Part shown: positions 8,729 to 20,644 of the stretch, piece by piece
Layout of the letters: every line of letters begins with the position of its first letter
Numbering within the stretch: position 1 is the first letter of the stretch
NCBI RefSeq assembly: GCF_001667185.1
Contig: NZ_LZIC01000027.1
Coordinates: 62,001-126,000, forward strand
Direction of reading: 5' to 3'
DNA from: Mycobacterium sp. 852002-50816_SCH5313054-b
GTDB lineage: Bacteria; Actinomycetota; Actinomycetes; Mycobacteriales; Mycobacteriaceae
Length of the DNA: 64,000 bases
Notes under the pieces: generated by a model
Told to the model about the DNA's origin: nothing
Seen by the model: only the letters and a program-made list of their open reading frames with translations
The model's database searches: none
Position numbers and translations under genes: made by a program

Positions 8729-10228
8729 ATGGCGAATCGATGGCGCACCAAGTCGGTCGAGCAATCGATCGCCGACACCGACGAGCCCGAAACCCGGCTG
8801 CGCAGGGAGCTGACGTGGCGGGACCTGGTGGTCTTCGGCGTCGCGGTGGTGATCGGCGCCGGCATCTTCACGGTCACCGCGTCGACCACCGGCGACATCA
8901 CCGGGCCGGCCATCTGGATCTCGTTCGTGATCGCGGCCATCACCTGCGCGCTGGCGGCCCTGTGTTACGCCGAATTCGCCTCGACGCTGCCGGTGGCGGG
9001 CAGCGCCTACACGTTCTCCTACGCCACCTTCGGGGAGTTCCTCGCCTGGACCATCGGCTGGAACCTGCTGCTGGAGTTGGCGGTCGGCGCCGCGGTCGTG
9101 TCCAAGGGCTGGTCGAGCTACCTCGGCAACGTGTTCGGATTCGGCGGCGGCACAATCCAACTCGGTTCGATCCAGCTGGACTGGGGCGCGCTGCTGATCG
9201 TCGCGACGGTGGCGACCCTGATCGCCCTGGGAACGAAACTGTCGTCGCGGTTCTCCGCGGTGATCACCGGCGTCAAGGTGTCGGTGGTGCTGCTGGTCGT
9301 GATCGTCGGCGCCTTCTACATCAAGGGCTCCAACTACTCGCCGTTCATCCCGAAGCCGGAGTCCGGGCACGAGGCGTCGGGCATCAATCAGTCGGTGCTG
9401 TCGCTGCTGACCGGGGCCCACAGCAGCCACTACGGCTGGTACGGCGTGCTGGCGGGGGCGTCCATCGTGTTCTTCGCGTTCATCGGCTTCGACATCGTCG
9501 CCACCATGGCCGAGGAGACCAAGAATCCCCAGCGCGACGTCCCGCGGGGAATTCTGGTCTCGCTGGCGGTCGTGACCCTGCTGTACGTCGCCGTCGCGGT
9601 CGTGCTGTCCGGCATGGTGTCCTACACCCAGCTCAAGACCCTGCCCGGGCACAAGCCGGCCAACCTGGCCACGGCGTTCGCAGCAAACGGGATCCAATGG
9701 GCCAGCAAAATCATCGCCATCGGTGCCCTGGCGGGGCTGACCACCGTCGTGATGGTGCTGATGCTCGGGCAGTGCCGGGTGCTGTTCGCGATGGCGCGCG
9801 ACGGGCTGCTGCCGCGGTCGCTGGCCAAGACCGGGCCGCGCGGCACCCCGGTCCGGATCACGGTGCTGGTCGCGGTGGTGGTGGCGGCGACGGCGTCGGT
9901 GTTCCCGATCACCAAGCTCGAGGAGATGGTCAACGTCGGGACGCTGTTCGCGTTCGTCCTGGTGTCGGCCGGCGTCATGGTGCTGCGCCGCACCCGGCCG
10001 GACCTGGAGCGGGGGTTCCGGGCCCCGTGGGTGCCGGTGTTGCCCGTCGCGTCGATCTGCGCCTGCGTCTGGCTGATGCTCAACCTCACCGCGCTGACCT
10101 GGGTTCGGTTCGCCGTGTGGCTGGTGGTGGGAACCGCGATCTACGCCGGCTACGGGTACCGGCACTCCGTGCAGGGACGGCGGGACGCCGGTCGGGAGCA
10201 CGCGGACGCGGGTTCGTTTACAAATTAG
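8729..10228 (+). CDS. APC-family amino-acid permease (Rv3253c type)
   Basis: A 499-aa integral membrane protein with about 12 predicted hydrophobic spans, placing it in the cationic amino acid transporter branch of the APC superfamily. VVIGAGIFTVTA in TM1 is the substrate/sodium-site helix break, and FFAFIGFDIVATMAEETKNP the TM6-7 signature. I chose the ATG at 8729 (MANRWRTKS) because GAAGGGG lies about 10 nt upstream and the longer frame reads into the divergent promoter. Substrate not determinable here. Confidence 0.9.
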   Translation: MANRWRTKSVEQSIADTDEPETRLRRELTWRDLVVFGVAVVIGAGIFTVTASTTGDITGPAIWISFVIAAITCALAALCYAEFASTLPVAGSAYTFSYATFGEFLAWTIGWNLLLELAVGAAVVSKGWSSYLGNVFGFGGGTIQLGSIQLDWGALLIVATVATLIALGTKLSSRFSAVITGVKVSVVLLVVIVGAFYIKGSNYSPFIPKPESGHEASGINQSVLSLLTGAHSSHYGWYGVLAGASIVFFAFIGFDIVATMAEETKNPQRDVPRGILVSLAVVTLLYVAVAVVLSGMVSYTQLKTLPGHKPANLATAFAANGIQWASKIIAIGALAGLTTVVMVLMLGQCRVLFAMARDGLLPRSLAKTGPRGTPVRITVLVAVVVAATASVFPITKLEEMVNVGTLFAFVLVSAGVMVLRRTRPDLERGFRAPWVPVLPVASICACVWLMLNLTALTWVRFAVWLVVGTAIYAGYGYRHSVQGRRDAGREHADAGSFTN

Positions 10229-10232
10229 CTCT

Positions 10233-10248
10233 TTATGTCTAGACAGAA
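10233..10248. promoter_or_regulatory. Imperfect palindrome in the alkB promoter, candidate AlkX operator
   Basis: TTATGTCTAGACAGAA contains the perfect 10-bp palindrome TGTCTAGACA (10236-10245) and pairs at 7 of 8 positions per arm overall. It lies about 60 bp before alkB, in the only gap that can hold the operon promoter. The last gene of the operon encodes a TetR regulator, so autoregulation through this site is a natural inference. Confidence 0.5.
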
Positions 10249-10308
10249 GACGCAAACGCCGGTAATGTCCAACTCCAACGTGGTGTGACTCACAAGGAGG
10301 TTTGGCAT

Positions 10309-11547
10309 ATGACCACACTCAGCCCTACCGAAGCTCTCTCCCCAGAGGTCTGGCGGGACAAGAAGCGCCATCTGTGGCTCATGGGACTGATCGCCCCGAC
10401 GGCGCTGTTCGTGATGCTGCCGATGGTCTGGGCGCTGAACCGGTTCGGCTGGCACGCCGCCGCGCAGCTGCCGCTGTGGATCGGGCCGATCCTGCTCTAC
10501 GTCCTGCTGCCGCTCCTCGACGTGCGTTTCGGGCCGGACGGGCAGAACCCGCCCGACGAGGTGATGGCGCGGCTGGAGAACGACAAGTACTACCGCCGGT
10601 GCACCTACCTCTACATCCCGTTCCAGTACCTCAGCGTGGTCCTGGGCGCCTACCTGTTCACCGCGTCCGACCTGAGCTGGCTCGGCTTCCCGGCGGGTTC
10701 TGCGCTGGGCTGGGCGGGCAAGCTGGGCGTGGCGCTGTCGGTCGGGGTCCTCGGCGGGGTGGGGATCAACACGGCCCACGAGATGGGGCACAAGAAGGAG
10801 TCGCTGGAGCGGTGGCTGTCCAAGGTCACCCTGGCGCAGTCCTGCTACGGCCACTTCTACATCGAGCACAACCGCGGCCACCACGTGCGGGTGTCCACTC
10901 CGGAAGACCCGGCGTCGGCGCGCTTCGGCGAGACGTTCTGGGAGTTCCTGCCGCGCAGCGTGTTCGGCAGCCTACGCTCGGCGTTCAGCTTGGAGGCGCA
11001 GCGGTTGCGCCGGCAAGGCAGGAACCCCTGGGACCCCCGCACCTACCCGGGCAACGACGTCCTGAACGCGTGGGCGATGTCGGTGGTGCTGTGGGGCGCG
11101 CTGATCGCGGTCTTCGGCGTGGGCCTGATCCCGTTCGTGCTCATCCAGGCGGTCTTCGGCTTCAGCCTCTTGGAGGCGGTCAACTACCTCGAGCACTACG
11201 GCCTGCTGCGGCAGAAGGGCGCCAATGGCCGTTACGAGCGGTGCGCGCCGGTGCACAGCTGGAACAGCGACCACATCGTCACCAATCTGTTCCTCTACCA
11301 CCTGCAGCGGCACAGCGATCACCACGCCAACCCGACCCGTCGGTACCAGACGCTGCGCAGCATCGAGGGCTCGCCCAACCTGCCCAGCGGGTACGCGTCG
11401 ATGATCTCGCTCACCTACCTGCCGCCGCTGTGGCGCAAGGTGATGGACCATCGGGTGCTGTCCCACTATGACGGCGACATCACCAAGGTCAACATCCACC
11501 CGCGGGTCCGCGACCGGGTGCTGGCGCGCCACGGGGCGAGCGCATGA
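10309..11547 (+). CDS. alkB: AlkB, alkane 1-monooxygenase
   Basis: Non-haem di-iron membrane hydroxylase that oxidises the terminal methyl of medium-chain alkanes, with electrons from rubredoxin. The 412-aa protein has the histidine boxes HEMGHK (near 157), EHNRGHH (near 185) and LQRHSDHH (near 331), the NYLEHYG motif and several membrane helices. AAGGAGG at 10294-10300 supports the ATG. The stop overlaps the rubA start as ATGA, and the operon continues through rubB and the regulator. Confidence 0.97.
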   Translation: MTTLSPTEALSPEVWRDKKRHLWLMGLIAPTALFVMLPMVWALNRFGWHAAAQLPLWIGPILLYVLLPLLDVRFGPDGQNPPDEVMARLENDKYYRRCTYLYIPFQYLSVVLGAYLFTASDLSWLGFPAGSALGWAGKLGVALSVGVLGGVGINTAHEMGHKKESLERWLSKVTLAQSCYGHFYIEHNRGHHVRVSTPEDPASARFGETFWEFLPRSVFGSLRSAFSLEAQRLRRQGRNPWDPRTYPGNDVLNAWAMSVVLWGALIAVFGVGLIPFVLIQAVFGFSLLEAVNYLEHYGLLRQKGANGRYERCAPVHSWNSDHIVTNLFLYHLQRHSDHHANPTRRYQTLRSIEGSPNLPSGYASMISLTYLPPLWRKVMDHRVLSHYDGDITKVNIHPRVRDRVLARHGASA

Positions 11548-11771
11548 TCGCCTACCGCTGCCCGGGCTGCGACTACGTTTACGACGAGGCGAGAGGCGCT
11601 CCGCGGGAAGGCTTTCCCCCGGGCACGCCCTTCGGCGACATCCCCGACGAGTGGTGCTGCCCCGATTGCGCGGTGCGCGAGAAGGCCGATTTCGAAACCA
11701 CGTCCGGCGACGATGCAGCCGCGCAAGCGGGTGAGAAGAAGCCGGACAATTGGATGGGAGGCAACCGGTGA
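11544..11771 (+). CDS. rubA: Rubredoxin 1
   Basis: A 75-aa rubredoxin with Fe(Cys)4 ligands C6-P-G-C9 and C39-P-D-C42, plus an acidic tail. By family knowledge, alkB clusters often carry two rubredoxins of which only one supports the hydroxylase; which one does here cannot be told from sequence alone. The ATG overlaps the alkB stop and its own stop overlaps rubB (GTGA). Confidence 0.95.
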   Translation: MIAYRCPGCDYVYDEARGAPREGFPPGTPFGDIPDEWCCPDCAVREKADFETTSGDDAAAQAGEKKPDNWMGGNR

Positions 11772-11950
11772 CCGACTACAAGCTGTTCCGCTGCATCCAG
11801 TGCGGGTTCGAGTACGACGAGGCGCTGGGCTGGCCGGAGGACGGGATCGGGCCCGGGACCCGCTGGGACGACATCCCCGAGGACTGGAGCTGCCCGGACT
11901 GCGGCGCGGCGAAGTCCGACTTCGAGATGGTGGAGGTGGCGCGACCATGA
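11768..11950 (+). CDS. rubB: Rubredoxin 2
   Basis: A 60-aa rubredoxin with C9-I-Q-C12-G and C42-P-D-C45-G, the classic CxxCG pairs. It starts at the GTG overlapping the rubA stop and ends overlapping the alkX ATG (ATGA). Its size equals M. tuberculosis RubB. It is the likely direct electron donor to AlkB, because it keeps both CxxCG signatures while rubA lacks the glycine in each. Confidence 0.95.
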   Translation: MTDYKLFRCIQCGFEYDEALGWPEDGIGPGTRWDDIPEDWSCPDCGAAKSDFEMVEVARP

Positions 11951-12588
11951 GCGTTACAGTCGCGCCTGTGAAGCGGATGCCGTACGCGGAGGCGTCGCGC
12001 GTCCTGCTGCGCGACTCGGTGCTCGACGCGATGCGGGACCTGTTGCTGGTCCGCGACTGGTCGGCCGTCACGCTGGCCGACGTGGCCCGCGCCGCGGGCA
12101 TCAGCCGGCAGACCATCTACAACGAGTTCGGCTCGCGCCAAGGCCTGGCGCAGGGGTACGCCCTGCGCTTGGCCGATCGCCTGGTCGACGCGGTCGGAGG
12201 CGCGATCGACGCCAACGTCGGCAACATCCACGAAGCGTTCCTGCAGGGATTCCGGTCCTTCTTCGCGGAGTCGGCGGCCGACCCGTTGGTGATCTCGCTG
12301 CTGACCGGCGTCGCCAAGCCCGACCTGCTGCAGATCATCACCACCGACAGCGGGCCCATCATCGCCCGGGCGTCGGAGCGCCTGACCACGGCGCTGACCC
12401 AGAGCTGGGTGGCGACCAGCGACGAGGACGCCGGGGTGCTGGCGCGCGCGATCGTGCGGCTGGCGCTGAGCTATGTGTCCATGCCGCCGGAGGCCGATCA
12501 CGACGTGGCGGCGGACCTGGCCCGGCTGATGACGCCGTTCGCGGAGCGTCATGGGGTCGCGGCTACAGTGGCGGAAGAACATACCTAA
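11947..12588 (+). CDS. alkX: TetR-family regulator of the alkane operon (Rv3249c/AlkX type)
   Basis: A 213-aa TetR protein. The N-terminal helix-turn-helix reads [20 protein letters not shown] at about residues 36-55, followed by a helical ligand domain. Fourth gene of an operon in which every junction overlaps by 4 nt, so it is made with AlkB. Likely represses the operon from the palindrome at 10233-10248 and releases on a hydrophobic ligand (inference). Confidence 0.9.
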   Translation: MSVTVAPVKRMPYAEASRVLLRDSVLDAMRDLLLVRDWSAVTLADVARAAGISRQTIYNEFGSRQGLAQGYALRLADRLVDAVGGAIDANVGNIHEAFLQGFRSFFAESAADPLVISLLTGVAKPDLLQIITTDSGPIIARASERLTTALTQSWVATSDEDAGVLARAIVRLALSYVSMPPEADHDVAADLARLMTPFAERHGVAATVAEEHT

Positions 12589-12639
12589 GCTAAGTACCGC
12601 TTGAACCCGCCAAGCCCCTCAGAAGGATGAGTCACGTTT

Positions 12640-14112
<1,473 letters not shown>

Positions 14113-14137
14113 GCGCCGGGCTCGCTAGGCTCGCGCC

Positions 14138-14770
14138 GTGCTGATCGCGATCGAAGGCGTTGACGGCGCGGGCAAGCGGACGTTGTCGGCCGGATTGCAG
14201 AAGGCCTTCGAGTCCGCCGGGCTGTCGGTGGCCACGCTGGCCTTCCCGCGCTACGGGCGATCGGTGACCGCCGACGTCGCGGCCGAGGCGCTGCACGGCG
14301 AGCACGGCGACCTCGCGTCGTCGGTGTATGCGATGGCGATGCTCTTCGCGCTCGACCGCGCCGGGGCGATCGGCGAGATCGAGGGTCTGCGCCGCACCTA
14401 CGACGTGGTGATCATGGATCGCTACGTGGCCTCCAACGCGGCCTACAGCGCGGCGCGGCTGCGCGAGGGCGCGGCGGGGGAGGCGGTGGCCTGGGTCCGT
14501 CGGCTCGAATACCAGCGGCTGGCGCTGCCGGCGCCCGACTGGCAGGTGCTGCTCGCGGTCTCCGCCGAGCTCGCCGGGCAGCGGGCCCGGCACCGCGCCG
14601 AGCACGAGCCGGGCCGCGCGCGCGACAGCTACGAACGCGACGACGAACTGCAGCGGCGCACCGGCTCGGTCTACGCCGAGCTGGCCGCCGCGGGCTGGGG
14701 CGGGCGGTGGCTCGTCGTCGACGCGGGCGTCGATCCGGGCGCGCTGGCGGCGACTTTGACGGCCGAGTAG
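14138..14770 (+). CDS. tmk: Thymidylate kinase
   Basis: Phosphorylates dTMP to dTDP. The 210-aa protein starts at GTG with the P-loop EGVDGAGKRT at residues 5-14 and carries the DRY motif (DRYVASNAAYS near 94) that binds phosphate. A C-terminal lid region RARDSYERDDEL is visible. It follows sahH by 25 bp and precedes mtrA by 80 bp. Confidence 0.95.
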   Translation: MLIAIEGVDGAGKRTLSAGLQKAFESAGLSVATLAFPRYGRSVTADVAAEALHGEHGDLASSVYAMAMLFALDRAGAIGEIEGLRRTYDVVIMDRYVASNAAYSAARLREGAAGEAVAWVRRLEYQRLALPAPDWQVLLAVSAELAGQRARHRAEHEPGRARDSYERDDELQRRTGSVYAELAAAGWGGRWLVVDAGVDPGALAATLTAE

Positions 14771-14850
14771 CACAGAATTGTCACGATTTGGCGGTATCGG
14801 GCACGAAACGCCCGTGTGGTGCGCCGAATTTGTCCCGATCTGGTGACACC

Positions 14851-15537
14851 ATGGACTCCATGAGGCAAAGGATTTTGGTCGTCGACGACGACGCTTCGCT
14901 GGCCGAGATGCTCACCATCGTGCTGCGTGGGGAGGGCTTCGACACCGCGGTCATCGGCGACGGGACTCAGGCCCTGACCGCCGTGCGCGAGTTGCGCCCC
15001 GATCTGGTGCTGCTGGACCTGATGCTGCCGGGCATGAACGGCATCGACGTGTGCCGGGTGCTGCGCGCCGACTCCGGCGTCCCGATCGTGATGCTCACCG
15101 CCAAGACCGACACCGTGGACGTGGTGCTCGGCCTGGAGTCGGGCGCCGACGACTACATCATGAAGCCGTTCAAGCCCAAGGAGCTGGTCGCCCGGGTGCG
15201 CGCGCGGCTGCGCCGCAACGACGACGAGCCCGCCGAGATGCTGTCGATCGCCGATGTCGAGATCGACGTGCCGGCGCACAAGGTCACGCGCAACGGCGAG
15301 CAGATCTCGCTCACACCACTGGAGTTCGACCTGTTGGTCGCGCTGGCACGCAAACCGCGCCAGGTGTTTACTCGTGATGTGCTGCTCGAACAGGTGTGGG
15401 GCTATCGGCACCCGGCGGACACCCGCCTGGTGAACGTGCACGTTCAGCGTCTGCGGGCCAAGGTCGAGAAAGACCCTGAGAACCCGACTGTGGTGTTGAC
15501 CGTTCGAGGAGTGGGATACAAGGCCGGACCTCCGTGA
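14851..15537 (+). CDS. mtrA: MtrA, essential OmpR-family response regulator
   Basis: Response regulator of the MtrAB system, controlling cell-wall and division genes and replication initiation. The 228-aa product has acidic residues D12-D14, phosphoacceptor D56 in [11 protein letters not shown] near 108, and a C-terminal winged helix ending [10 protein letters not shown]. The ATG at 14851 (MDSMRQR) gives the family length; a second ATG lies at 14860. Its stop overlaps the mtrB GTG (GTGA), giving translational coupling. Confidence 0.98.
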   Translation: MDSMRQRILVVDDDASLAEMLTIVLRGEGFDTAVIGDGTQALTAVRELRPDLVLLDLMLPGMNGIDVCRVLRADSGVPIVMLTAKTDTVDVVLGLESGADDYIMKPFKPKELVARVRARLRRNDDEPAEMLSIADVEIDVPAHKVTRNGEQISLTPLEFDLLVALARKPRQVFTRDVLLEQVWGYRHPADTRLVNVHVQRLRAKVEKDPENPTVVLTVRGVGYKAGPP

Positions 15538-17207
15538 TCTGGCGCTCGCCGCGACGCACGAGGAGCCGTTGGGGGCGCTCTGGCCCCATGACCCGCGGCA
15601 TGGGTGCGTTGAGTCGAGCGGTGGGGGTTGCCTGGCGCCGATCGCTACAGCTGCGAGTGGTGGCGCTGACGCTTGGGCTGTCGCTGGCGGTGATCCTCGC
15701 GCTCGGCTTCGTGCTGACCAGCCAGGTCACCAACCGGGTGCTGGACGTCAAGGTCAGGGCCGCCATCGAGCAGATCGAGCGGGCGCGCACCACCGTCGGC
15801 GGGATCGTCAACGGCGAGGAGACGCGCTCGCTGGACAGCAGCCTGCAGCTGGCCCGCAACACCCTGACCTCGAAGACCGACACCGCCTCGGGCGCCGGGC
15901 TGGCCGGCGCCTTCGACGCGGTGCTGATGGTGCCGGGCGACGGCCCGCGCGCCGCCAGCACGGCCGGACCGGTCGACCAGGTGCCCGGTTCGTTGCGCGG
16001 CTTCATCAAGGCCGGGCAGGCGGCCTACCAGTACGCCACCGTGCACACCGACGGCTTCTCGGGGCCGGCGCTGATCGTCGGGACCCCGACGTCCTCGCAG
16101 GTCGCCAACGTCGAGCTGTACCTGATCTTCCCGCTGAAGAACGAGCAGGCCACGATCCAGCTGGTGCGCGGCACGATGATCACCGGTGGCGCGGTGCTGC
16201 TGGTACTGCTCGCCGGGATCGCGCTGCTGGTCTCGCGCCAGGTGGTGGTGCCGGTCCGCTCGGCGTCGCGGATCGCCGAGCGGTTCGCCGAGGGCCACCT
16301 GTCGGAGCGGATGCCGGTGCGCGGCGAGGACGACATGGCCCGGCTGGCGGTGTCGTTCAACGACATGGCCGAGAGCCTGTCCCGCCAGATCACCCAGCTG
16401 GAGGAGTTCGGTAACCTGCAGCGCCGGTTCACCTCCGACGTCAGCCACGAGCTTCGCACCCCGCTGACCACCGTGCGGATGGCCGCCGACCTGATCTACG
16501 ACCACAGCGCCGACCTCGACCCGACGCTGGCCCGGTCCACCGAGCTGATGGTCAACGAGCTGGACCGGTTCGAGACGCTGCTCAACGATCTGCTGGAGAT
16601 CTCCAGGCACGACGCCGGTGTGGCCGAGCTGTCCGTCGAGGCGGTGGACCTGCGCACGACCGTGCAAAGCGCGCTGGGCAACGTCGGCCACCTGGCCGAG
16701 GAGGCCGGCATCGAGCTGCAGGTGGACATGCCGTGCGAAGGGGTGATCGCCGAGGTCGATCCGCGCCGGGTCGAGCGCATCCTGCGCAATCTGATCGCCA
16801 ACGCCATCGACCACGCCGAGCACAAACCGGTGGACATCCGGATGGGCGCCGACGAGGACACGGTCGCGGTGACCGTTCGCGACTACGGCGTCGGGCTGCG
16901 CCCGGGCGAGGAGAAGCTGGTGTTCAGCCGGTTCTGGCGCTCGGACCCGTCGCGGGTGCGGCGCTCCGGCGGCACTGGGCTGGGCCTGGCGATCAGCGTC
17001 GAGGACGCGCGCCTGCACCAGGGCCGGCTGGAGGCGTGGGGCGAGCCCGGGCAGGGGGCCTGCTTCCGGCTGACGCTTCCCCTGATTCGCGGCCACAAGG
17101 TCACCACCAGCCCGCTGCCGTTGAAACCCATCCCGCAGCCCGCTGCGGAGCCGTCCGCTCCCGACGCCAACGCCCGTCAACGCGAACCCGCCGAGAGGAG
17201 CGTCTGA
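15534..17207 (+). CDS. mtrB: MtrB, sensor histidine kinase
   Basis: Membrane sensor that phosphorylates MtrA. In the 557-aa protein, a basic N-terminus precedes TM1 (about 42-62), an extracytoplasmic loop, TM2 (about 214-236) and a HAMP linker. The H-box [11 protein letters not shown] has its histidine near residue 305, with N-box [11 protein letters not shown] and G-box GTGLGLAIS. The C-terminal Pro-rich tail is shorter than in M. tuberculosis. It starts at the GTG overlapping mtrA and ends overlapping the lpqB ATG (TGATG). Confidence 0.97.
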   Translation: MIWRSPRRTRSRWGRSGPMTRGMGALSRAVGVAWRRSLQLRVVALTLGLSLAVILALGFVLTSQVTNRVLDVKVRAAIEQIERARTTVGGIVNGEETRSLDSSLQLARNTLTSKTDTASGAGLAGAFDAVLMVPGDGPRAASTAGPVDQVPGSLRGFIKAGQAAYQYATVHTDGFSGPALIVGTPTSSQVANVELYLIFPLKNEQATIQLVRGTMITGGAVLLVLLAGIALLVSRQVVVPVRSASRIAERFAEGHLSERMPVRGEDDMARLAVSFNDMAESLSRQITQLEEFGNLQRRFTSDVSHELRTPLTTVRMAADLIYDHSADLDPTLARSTELMVNELDRFETLLNDLLEISRHDAGVAELSVEAVDLRTTVQSALGNVGHLAEEAGIELQVDMPCEGVIAEVDPRRVERILRNLIANAIDHAEHKPVDIRMGADEDTVAVTVRDYGVGLRPGEEKLVFSRFWRSDPSRVRRSGGTGLGLAISVEDARLHQGRLEAWGEPGQGACFRLTLPLIRGHKVTTSPLPLKPIPQPAAEPSAPDANARQREPAERSV

Positions 17208-18973
17208 TGCGGGGGCCGCGCCGGCTGCTGGCGCCGCTGTTGTTGGCCGCGCTGCTCGGCGGGTGCGCCGGGGTGCCCAGCGCATCGGCTCCGCAGGCCA
17301 TCGGCACCGTCGAACGGCCGGCCCCGTCGAACCTGCCCAAGCCCACCCCGGGCATGGATCCCGACGTGTTGCTGCGCGAATTCCTCAAGGCCACAGCGGA
17401 TCCGGCGAACCGGCACCTGGCGGCGCGGCAATTCCTCACCCAGTCGGCGTCCAACGCGTGGGACGACGCCGGTAGCGCCCTGTTGATCGACCACGTGGTG
17501 TTCGTGGAAACCCGTGGCGCGGAACGTGTTTCGGCCACCATGCGCGCGGACATCCTGGGCTCGCTGTCCGATGTGGGCGTGTTCGAAACCGCCGAGGGCG
17601 TGCTGCCGGACCCGGGTCCGATCGAGCTGGTCAAGACGTCCGGCGGCTGGCGGATCGACCGCCTGCCCAACGGGGTCTTCCTGGACTGGCAGCAGTTCCA
17701 GGAGACCTACAAACGCAACACGCTGTACTTCGCCGACCCCACCGGCAAGACCGTGGTTCCCGATCCCCGCTACGTCGCGGTGGCCGATCACGACCAGTTG
17801 GCCACCGAGCTGGTGTCCAAGCTGCTGGCCGGGCCGCGGCCCGAAATGGCCCACACCGTGCGCAACCTGCTCGCCCCGCCGCTGCGGTTGCGCGGGCCGG
17901 TGACCCGGGCCGACGGCGGCAAGAACGGGATCGGGCTCGGCTACGGCGGTGCCCGCATCGACCTCGAGAAACTGTCCACCACCGACCCGCACAGCAGGGC
18001 ATTGCTTGCGGCACAGATCATCTGGACGCTGGCCCGGGCGGACATCCGGGGCCCGTACGTGATCAACGCCGACGGCGCGCCGCTGGACGACAGGTTCGCC
18101 GAGGGGTGGACCACCTCCGATGTCGCGGCCACCGACCCGGGCGTGGCCGACGGCGCGGGTGCGGGCTTGCACGCCCTGGTCAACGGGTCGCTGGTCGGGC
18201 TGGACGGGCAGCACACCACCACCGTGGCGGGGGCCTTCGGGCGGACGGGCGATCAGACCGGCGCCGCGCTGTCCCGCAGCGGGCGGCAGGTGGCGTCGGT
18301 GGTGACGCTGCGCCGCGGGGCCCCGGACCAGGCGGCGTCGCTGTGGATCGGCGACCTGGGTGGCGAGGCGGCCCAGTCCGCCGACGGGCACAGCCTGACC
18401 CGGCCCAGCTGGTCGCTGGACGACGCCGTGTGGGTGGTGGTGGACAACAACAACGTGCTGCGCGCGATTCAGGAACCCGCGTCCGGTCAGCCCGCGCGGA
18501 TCCCGGTGGATTCCGCGCTGGTGGCGGCCAGCTTCCCCGGGCCGATCACCGACCTGCAGCTGTCCCGCGATTCGACGCGTGCCGCGATGGTGATCAACGG
18601 CCAGGTGATCCTCGCCGGCGTGGAGCAGACGCAGGCGGGTCAGTACGCGCTGACGTACCCGCGCCGGCTGGGCTTCGGGCTGGGCAACTCGGTGGTCTCG
18701 CTGTCCTGGCGCACCGGCGACGACATCGTGGTGACCCGCACCGACGCCAGCCACCCGGTGTCCTACGTCAACCTCGACGGGGTGAACTCCGATGCGCCGA
18801 CCCGCGGCCTGCAGATCCCGGTGACGACGGTCGCGGCCAACCCGTCGGCGGTGTACGTCGCCGCCCCGCAGGGGGTGCTGCAGTATTCGGCGTCGGCGCC
18901 CGAAAGCCAGCAGAGCTGGTCGGAGGTCTCCGGGCTGTCGCTGCCCGGGGCGGCGCCGGTGCTGCCGGGCTAA
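17207..18973 (+). CDS. lpqB: LpqB, lipoprotein partner of MtrAB
   Basis: A 588-aa exported lipoprotein that modulates MtrB signalling. The signal peptide ends in the lipobox LLGGC with the acylated cysteine at residue 20. A GerMN domain follows (about 50-330), then a propeller-like C-terminal half. The start ATG overlaps the mtrB stop. In M. tuberculosis a further gene (Rv3243c) separates lpqB from the comF-like gene; here the comF frame begins almost at once. Confidence 0.95.
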   Translation: MRGPRRLLAPLLLAALLGGCAGVPSASAPQAIGTVERPAPSNLPKPTPGMDPDVLLREFLKATADPANRHLAARQFLTQSASNAWDDAGSALLIDHVVFVETRGAERVSATMRADILGSLSDVGVFETAEGVLPDPGPIELVKTSGGWRIDRLPNGVFLDWQQFQETYKRNTLYFADPTGKTVVPDPRYVAVADHDQLATELVSKLLAGPRPEMAHTVRNLLAPPLRLRGPVTRADGGKNGIGLGYGGARIDLEKLSTTDPHSRALLAAQIIWTLARADIRGPYVINADGAPLDDRFAEGWTTSDVAATDPGVADGAGAGLHALVNGSLVGLDGQHTTTVAGAFGRTGDQTGAALSRSGRQVASVVTLRRGAPDQAASLWIGDLGGEAAQSADGHSLTRPSWSLDDAVWVVVDNNNVLRAIQEPASGQPARIPVDSALVAASFPGPITDLQLSRDSTRAAMVINGQVILAGVEQTQAGQYALTYPRRLGFGLGNSVVSLSWRTGDDIVVTRTDASHPVSYVNLDGVNSDAPTRGLQIPVTTVAANPSAVYVAAPQGVLQYSASAPESQQSWSEVSGLSLPGAAPVLPG

Positions 18974-19003
18974 TTGTCGGGCCCCACCGCCACACTGGCG
19001 GGC

Positions 19004-19636
19004 GTGCTCGACCTCATCCTGCCGCTGGAATGCGGCGGCTGCGGGGCGCCGTCGACCCGCTGGTGCGACGCGTGCGCGGCCGAGCTCGCCGTCAGGCCCG
19101 ACGAGCCGCACGTCATCACTCCCCGGATCGACCCGCTGGCGCCGGTGTTCGCGCTGGGCCGCTACGCCGGGGCGAGGCGGCGAGCGATCCTCGCGTGCAA
19201 GGAGCGCGGGCGCGCCGACCTGGTGGCACCCCTGGCCGGGGCCCTGGCCCTCGGGGTGCACCGGCTGCTGGCATGGGGGATGGTCGAGACGCCGCTGACG
19301 CTCGTGCCGGCGCCGACGCGGCGCTCGGCGGCGCGACGGCGCGGCGGTGACCCGGTCGCCCGGCTGGCCCGGGCCGCCGTGGCCGGACACCCGGACATCG
19401 CCGTCGCGCAGACCCTGCGACTGCGGGCGCTGGTCCGCGACTCGGTGGGCCTGGGCACGTCGGCGCGCGAGCGCAACATCGCGGGCCGGGTGGTGCTGCG
19501 CGGTCGGCCGCCTCGCACCGAGGTCGTCGTCGTCGACGACATCGTCACCACGGGGGCGACGGCGCGCGAGTCGGTGCGGACCCTGCGGGCGGCGGGCGTG
19601 CGTGTGGCGGCGGTGCTGGCGATCGCGGCCGCGTGA
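19004..19636 (+). CDS. ComF-family phosphoribosyltransferase (Rv3242c type)
   Basis: A 210-aa protein with an N-terminal zinc ribbon (C10-G-G-C13 and C21-D-A-C24) and a PRTase domain whose PRPP loop is VVVVDDIVTTGAT near residue 174. It resembles ComF/GntX proteins linked to DNA uptake in other bacteria; the mycobacterial role is unknown. I chose the GTG at 19004 (VLDLILPLECGGCG); a TTG directly after the lpqB stop would add 10 residues. Confidence 0.85.
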   Translation: MLDLILPLECGGCGAPSTRWCDACAAELAVRPDEPHVITPRIDPLAPVFALGRYAGARRRAILACKERGRADLVAPLAGALALGVHRLLAWGMVETPLTLVPAPTRRSAARRRGGDPVARLARAAVAGHPDIAVAQTLRLRALVRDSVGLGTSARERNIAGRVVLRGRPPRTEVVVVDDIVTTGATARESVRTLRAAGVRVAAVLAIAAA

Positions 19637-19926
19637 GGCTGTGCGGCCACCAAGAGGATGTGAAGAACTCGCAACAGCTATGCGAAATCAGTGGCATCCC
19701 AAGGCGAACACGAGCTAACGTCGAGAACAACCTTCAGGAACATCCTGGGCTTCCTGGTTATGACCCACTCGTCGCGATTCCCCAGGTTGAAACGCCATAC
19801 GTGGAGGGGGTGAGTATTCGACACCTTGCACCGGCGGGCAGCCTGCGGCCAAAACCGCTCCCACCCCGTCGGCGCGTTTCGTAGCAAGCCGGCACGCACC
19901 GCGTGCGACGTGGAAAAGGAAACGAG
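19637..19926. other. Long leader/promoter region of the hibernation factor gene
   Basis: About 290 bp without a credible gene and less GC-rich than its surroundings. It must hold the promoter of the downstream hpf gene. I looked for an alternative-sigma consensus and for strong hairpins and found none I would defend. Confidence 0.4.
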
Positions 19927-20637
19927 TTGACACGTATGTCAAGGCTTACCGTGGATTCCGGTCAAATTCTCGACCAACCGCCGGCAGACGCCGCCGAGCC
20001 GGCCGAACAGACGCTGAACGCCGAAGTCGTGTTCAAGGGCCGCAACGTCGAAATCCCCGATCACTACCGCATTTACGTCTCGCAAAAACTCGCCCGCCTC
20101 GAACGATTCGATCGGTCCATCTACCTTTTCGACGTCGAGCTCAAGCACGCGCCCAACCGCCGCCAGCGCAAGTCCTGTCAACGCGTGGAGATCACCGCCC
20201 GCGGGCGCGGGCCGGTCAGCCGCGCGGAGGCCTGCGCCGACAGCTTCTACGCCGCCTTCGAGTCGGCGGTGGCCAAGCTGGAGAACCGGCTGCGCCGCGT
20301 CAAGGACCGCCGCAAGGTCCACTACGGCGACAAGACGCCGGTGTCACTGGCCGCGGCCACCGCGATGGCGCCGTCCCCGGCCAAGGCCTTCAACAACGAA
20401 CCCGTGGAGCCGCACAAACACGACGGCGCCGCCGGTCAAGCCCATGACGACCACGAGCCCGGGCGGGTGGTGCGCACCAAGGAGCACCAGGCCACGCCGA
20501 TGACCGTCGACGAGGCGCTTTACGAGATGGAGCTGGTCGGGCACAACTTCTTTTTGTTCTACGACAAGGAGAGCGAACGGCCGTCCGTCGTCTACCGCCG
20601 GCACGCCTATGACTATGGCTTGATTCGACTGGCCTGA
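19927..20637 (+). CDS. hpf: Ribosome hibernation promoting factor, long form
   Basis: About 236 aa. The N-terminal S30AE/YfiA domain (VVFKGRNVEIPDHYRIYVSQ onward) binds the 30S subunit, and the C-terminal dimerisation domain (MTVDEALYEMELVGHNFFLF) pairs ribosomes into 100S particles, as in long HPFs. I chose the TTG at 19927 because AAAAGGA at 19914-19920 is 6 nt upstream; the in-frame ATG at 19936 is the alternative. Homologous to Rv3241c; next to secA1 as in other mycobacteria. Confidence 0.9.
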   Translation: MTRMSRLTVDSGQILDQPPADAAEPAEQTLNAEVVFKGRNVEIPDHYRIYVSQKLARLERFDRSIYLFDVELKHAPNRRQRKSCQRVEITARGRGPVSRAEACADSFYAAFESAVAKLENRLRRVKDRRKVHYGDKTPVSLAAATAMAPSPAKAFNNEPVEPHKHDGAAGQAHDDHEPGRVVRTKEHQATPMTVDEALYEMELVGHNFFLFYDKESERPSVVYRRHAYDYGLIRLA

Positions 20638-20644
20638 TCAGGCT

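Noticed and set aside
12589..12639. Possible SAH riboswitch before sahH
   Set aside because: The gap is only 51 bp and shows no paired structure beyond the ribosome site.
19700..19760. GGAAC...GTT resembling a SigH/SigE promoter before hpf
   Set aside because: The spacing between the elements is about 14 nt, too short for that consensus.
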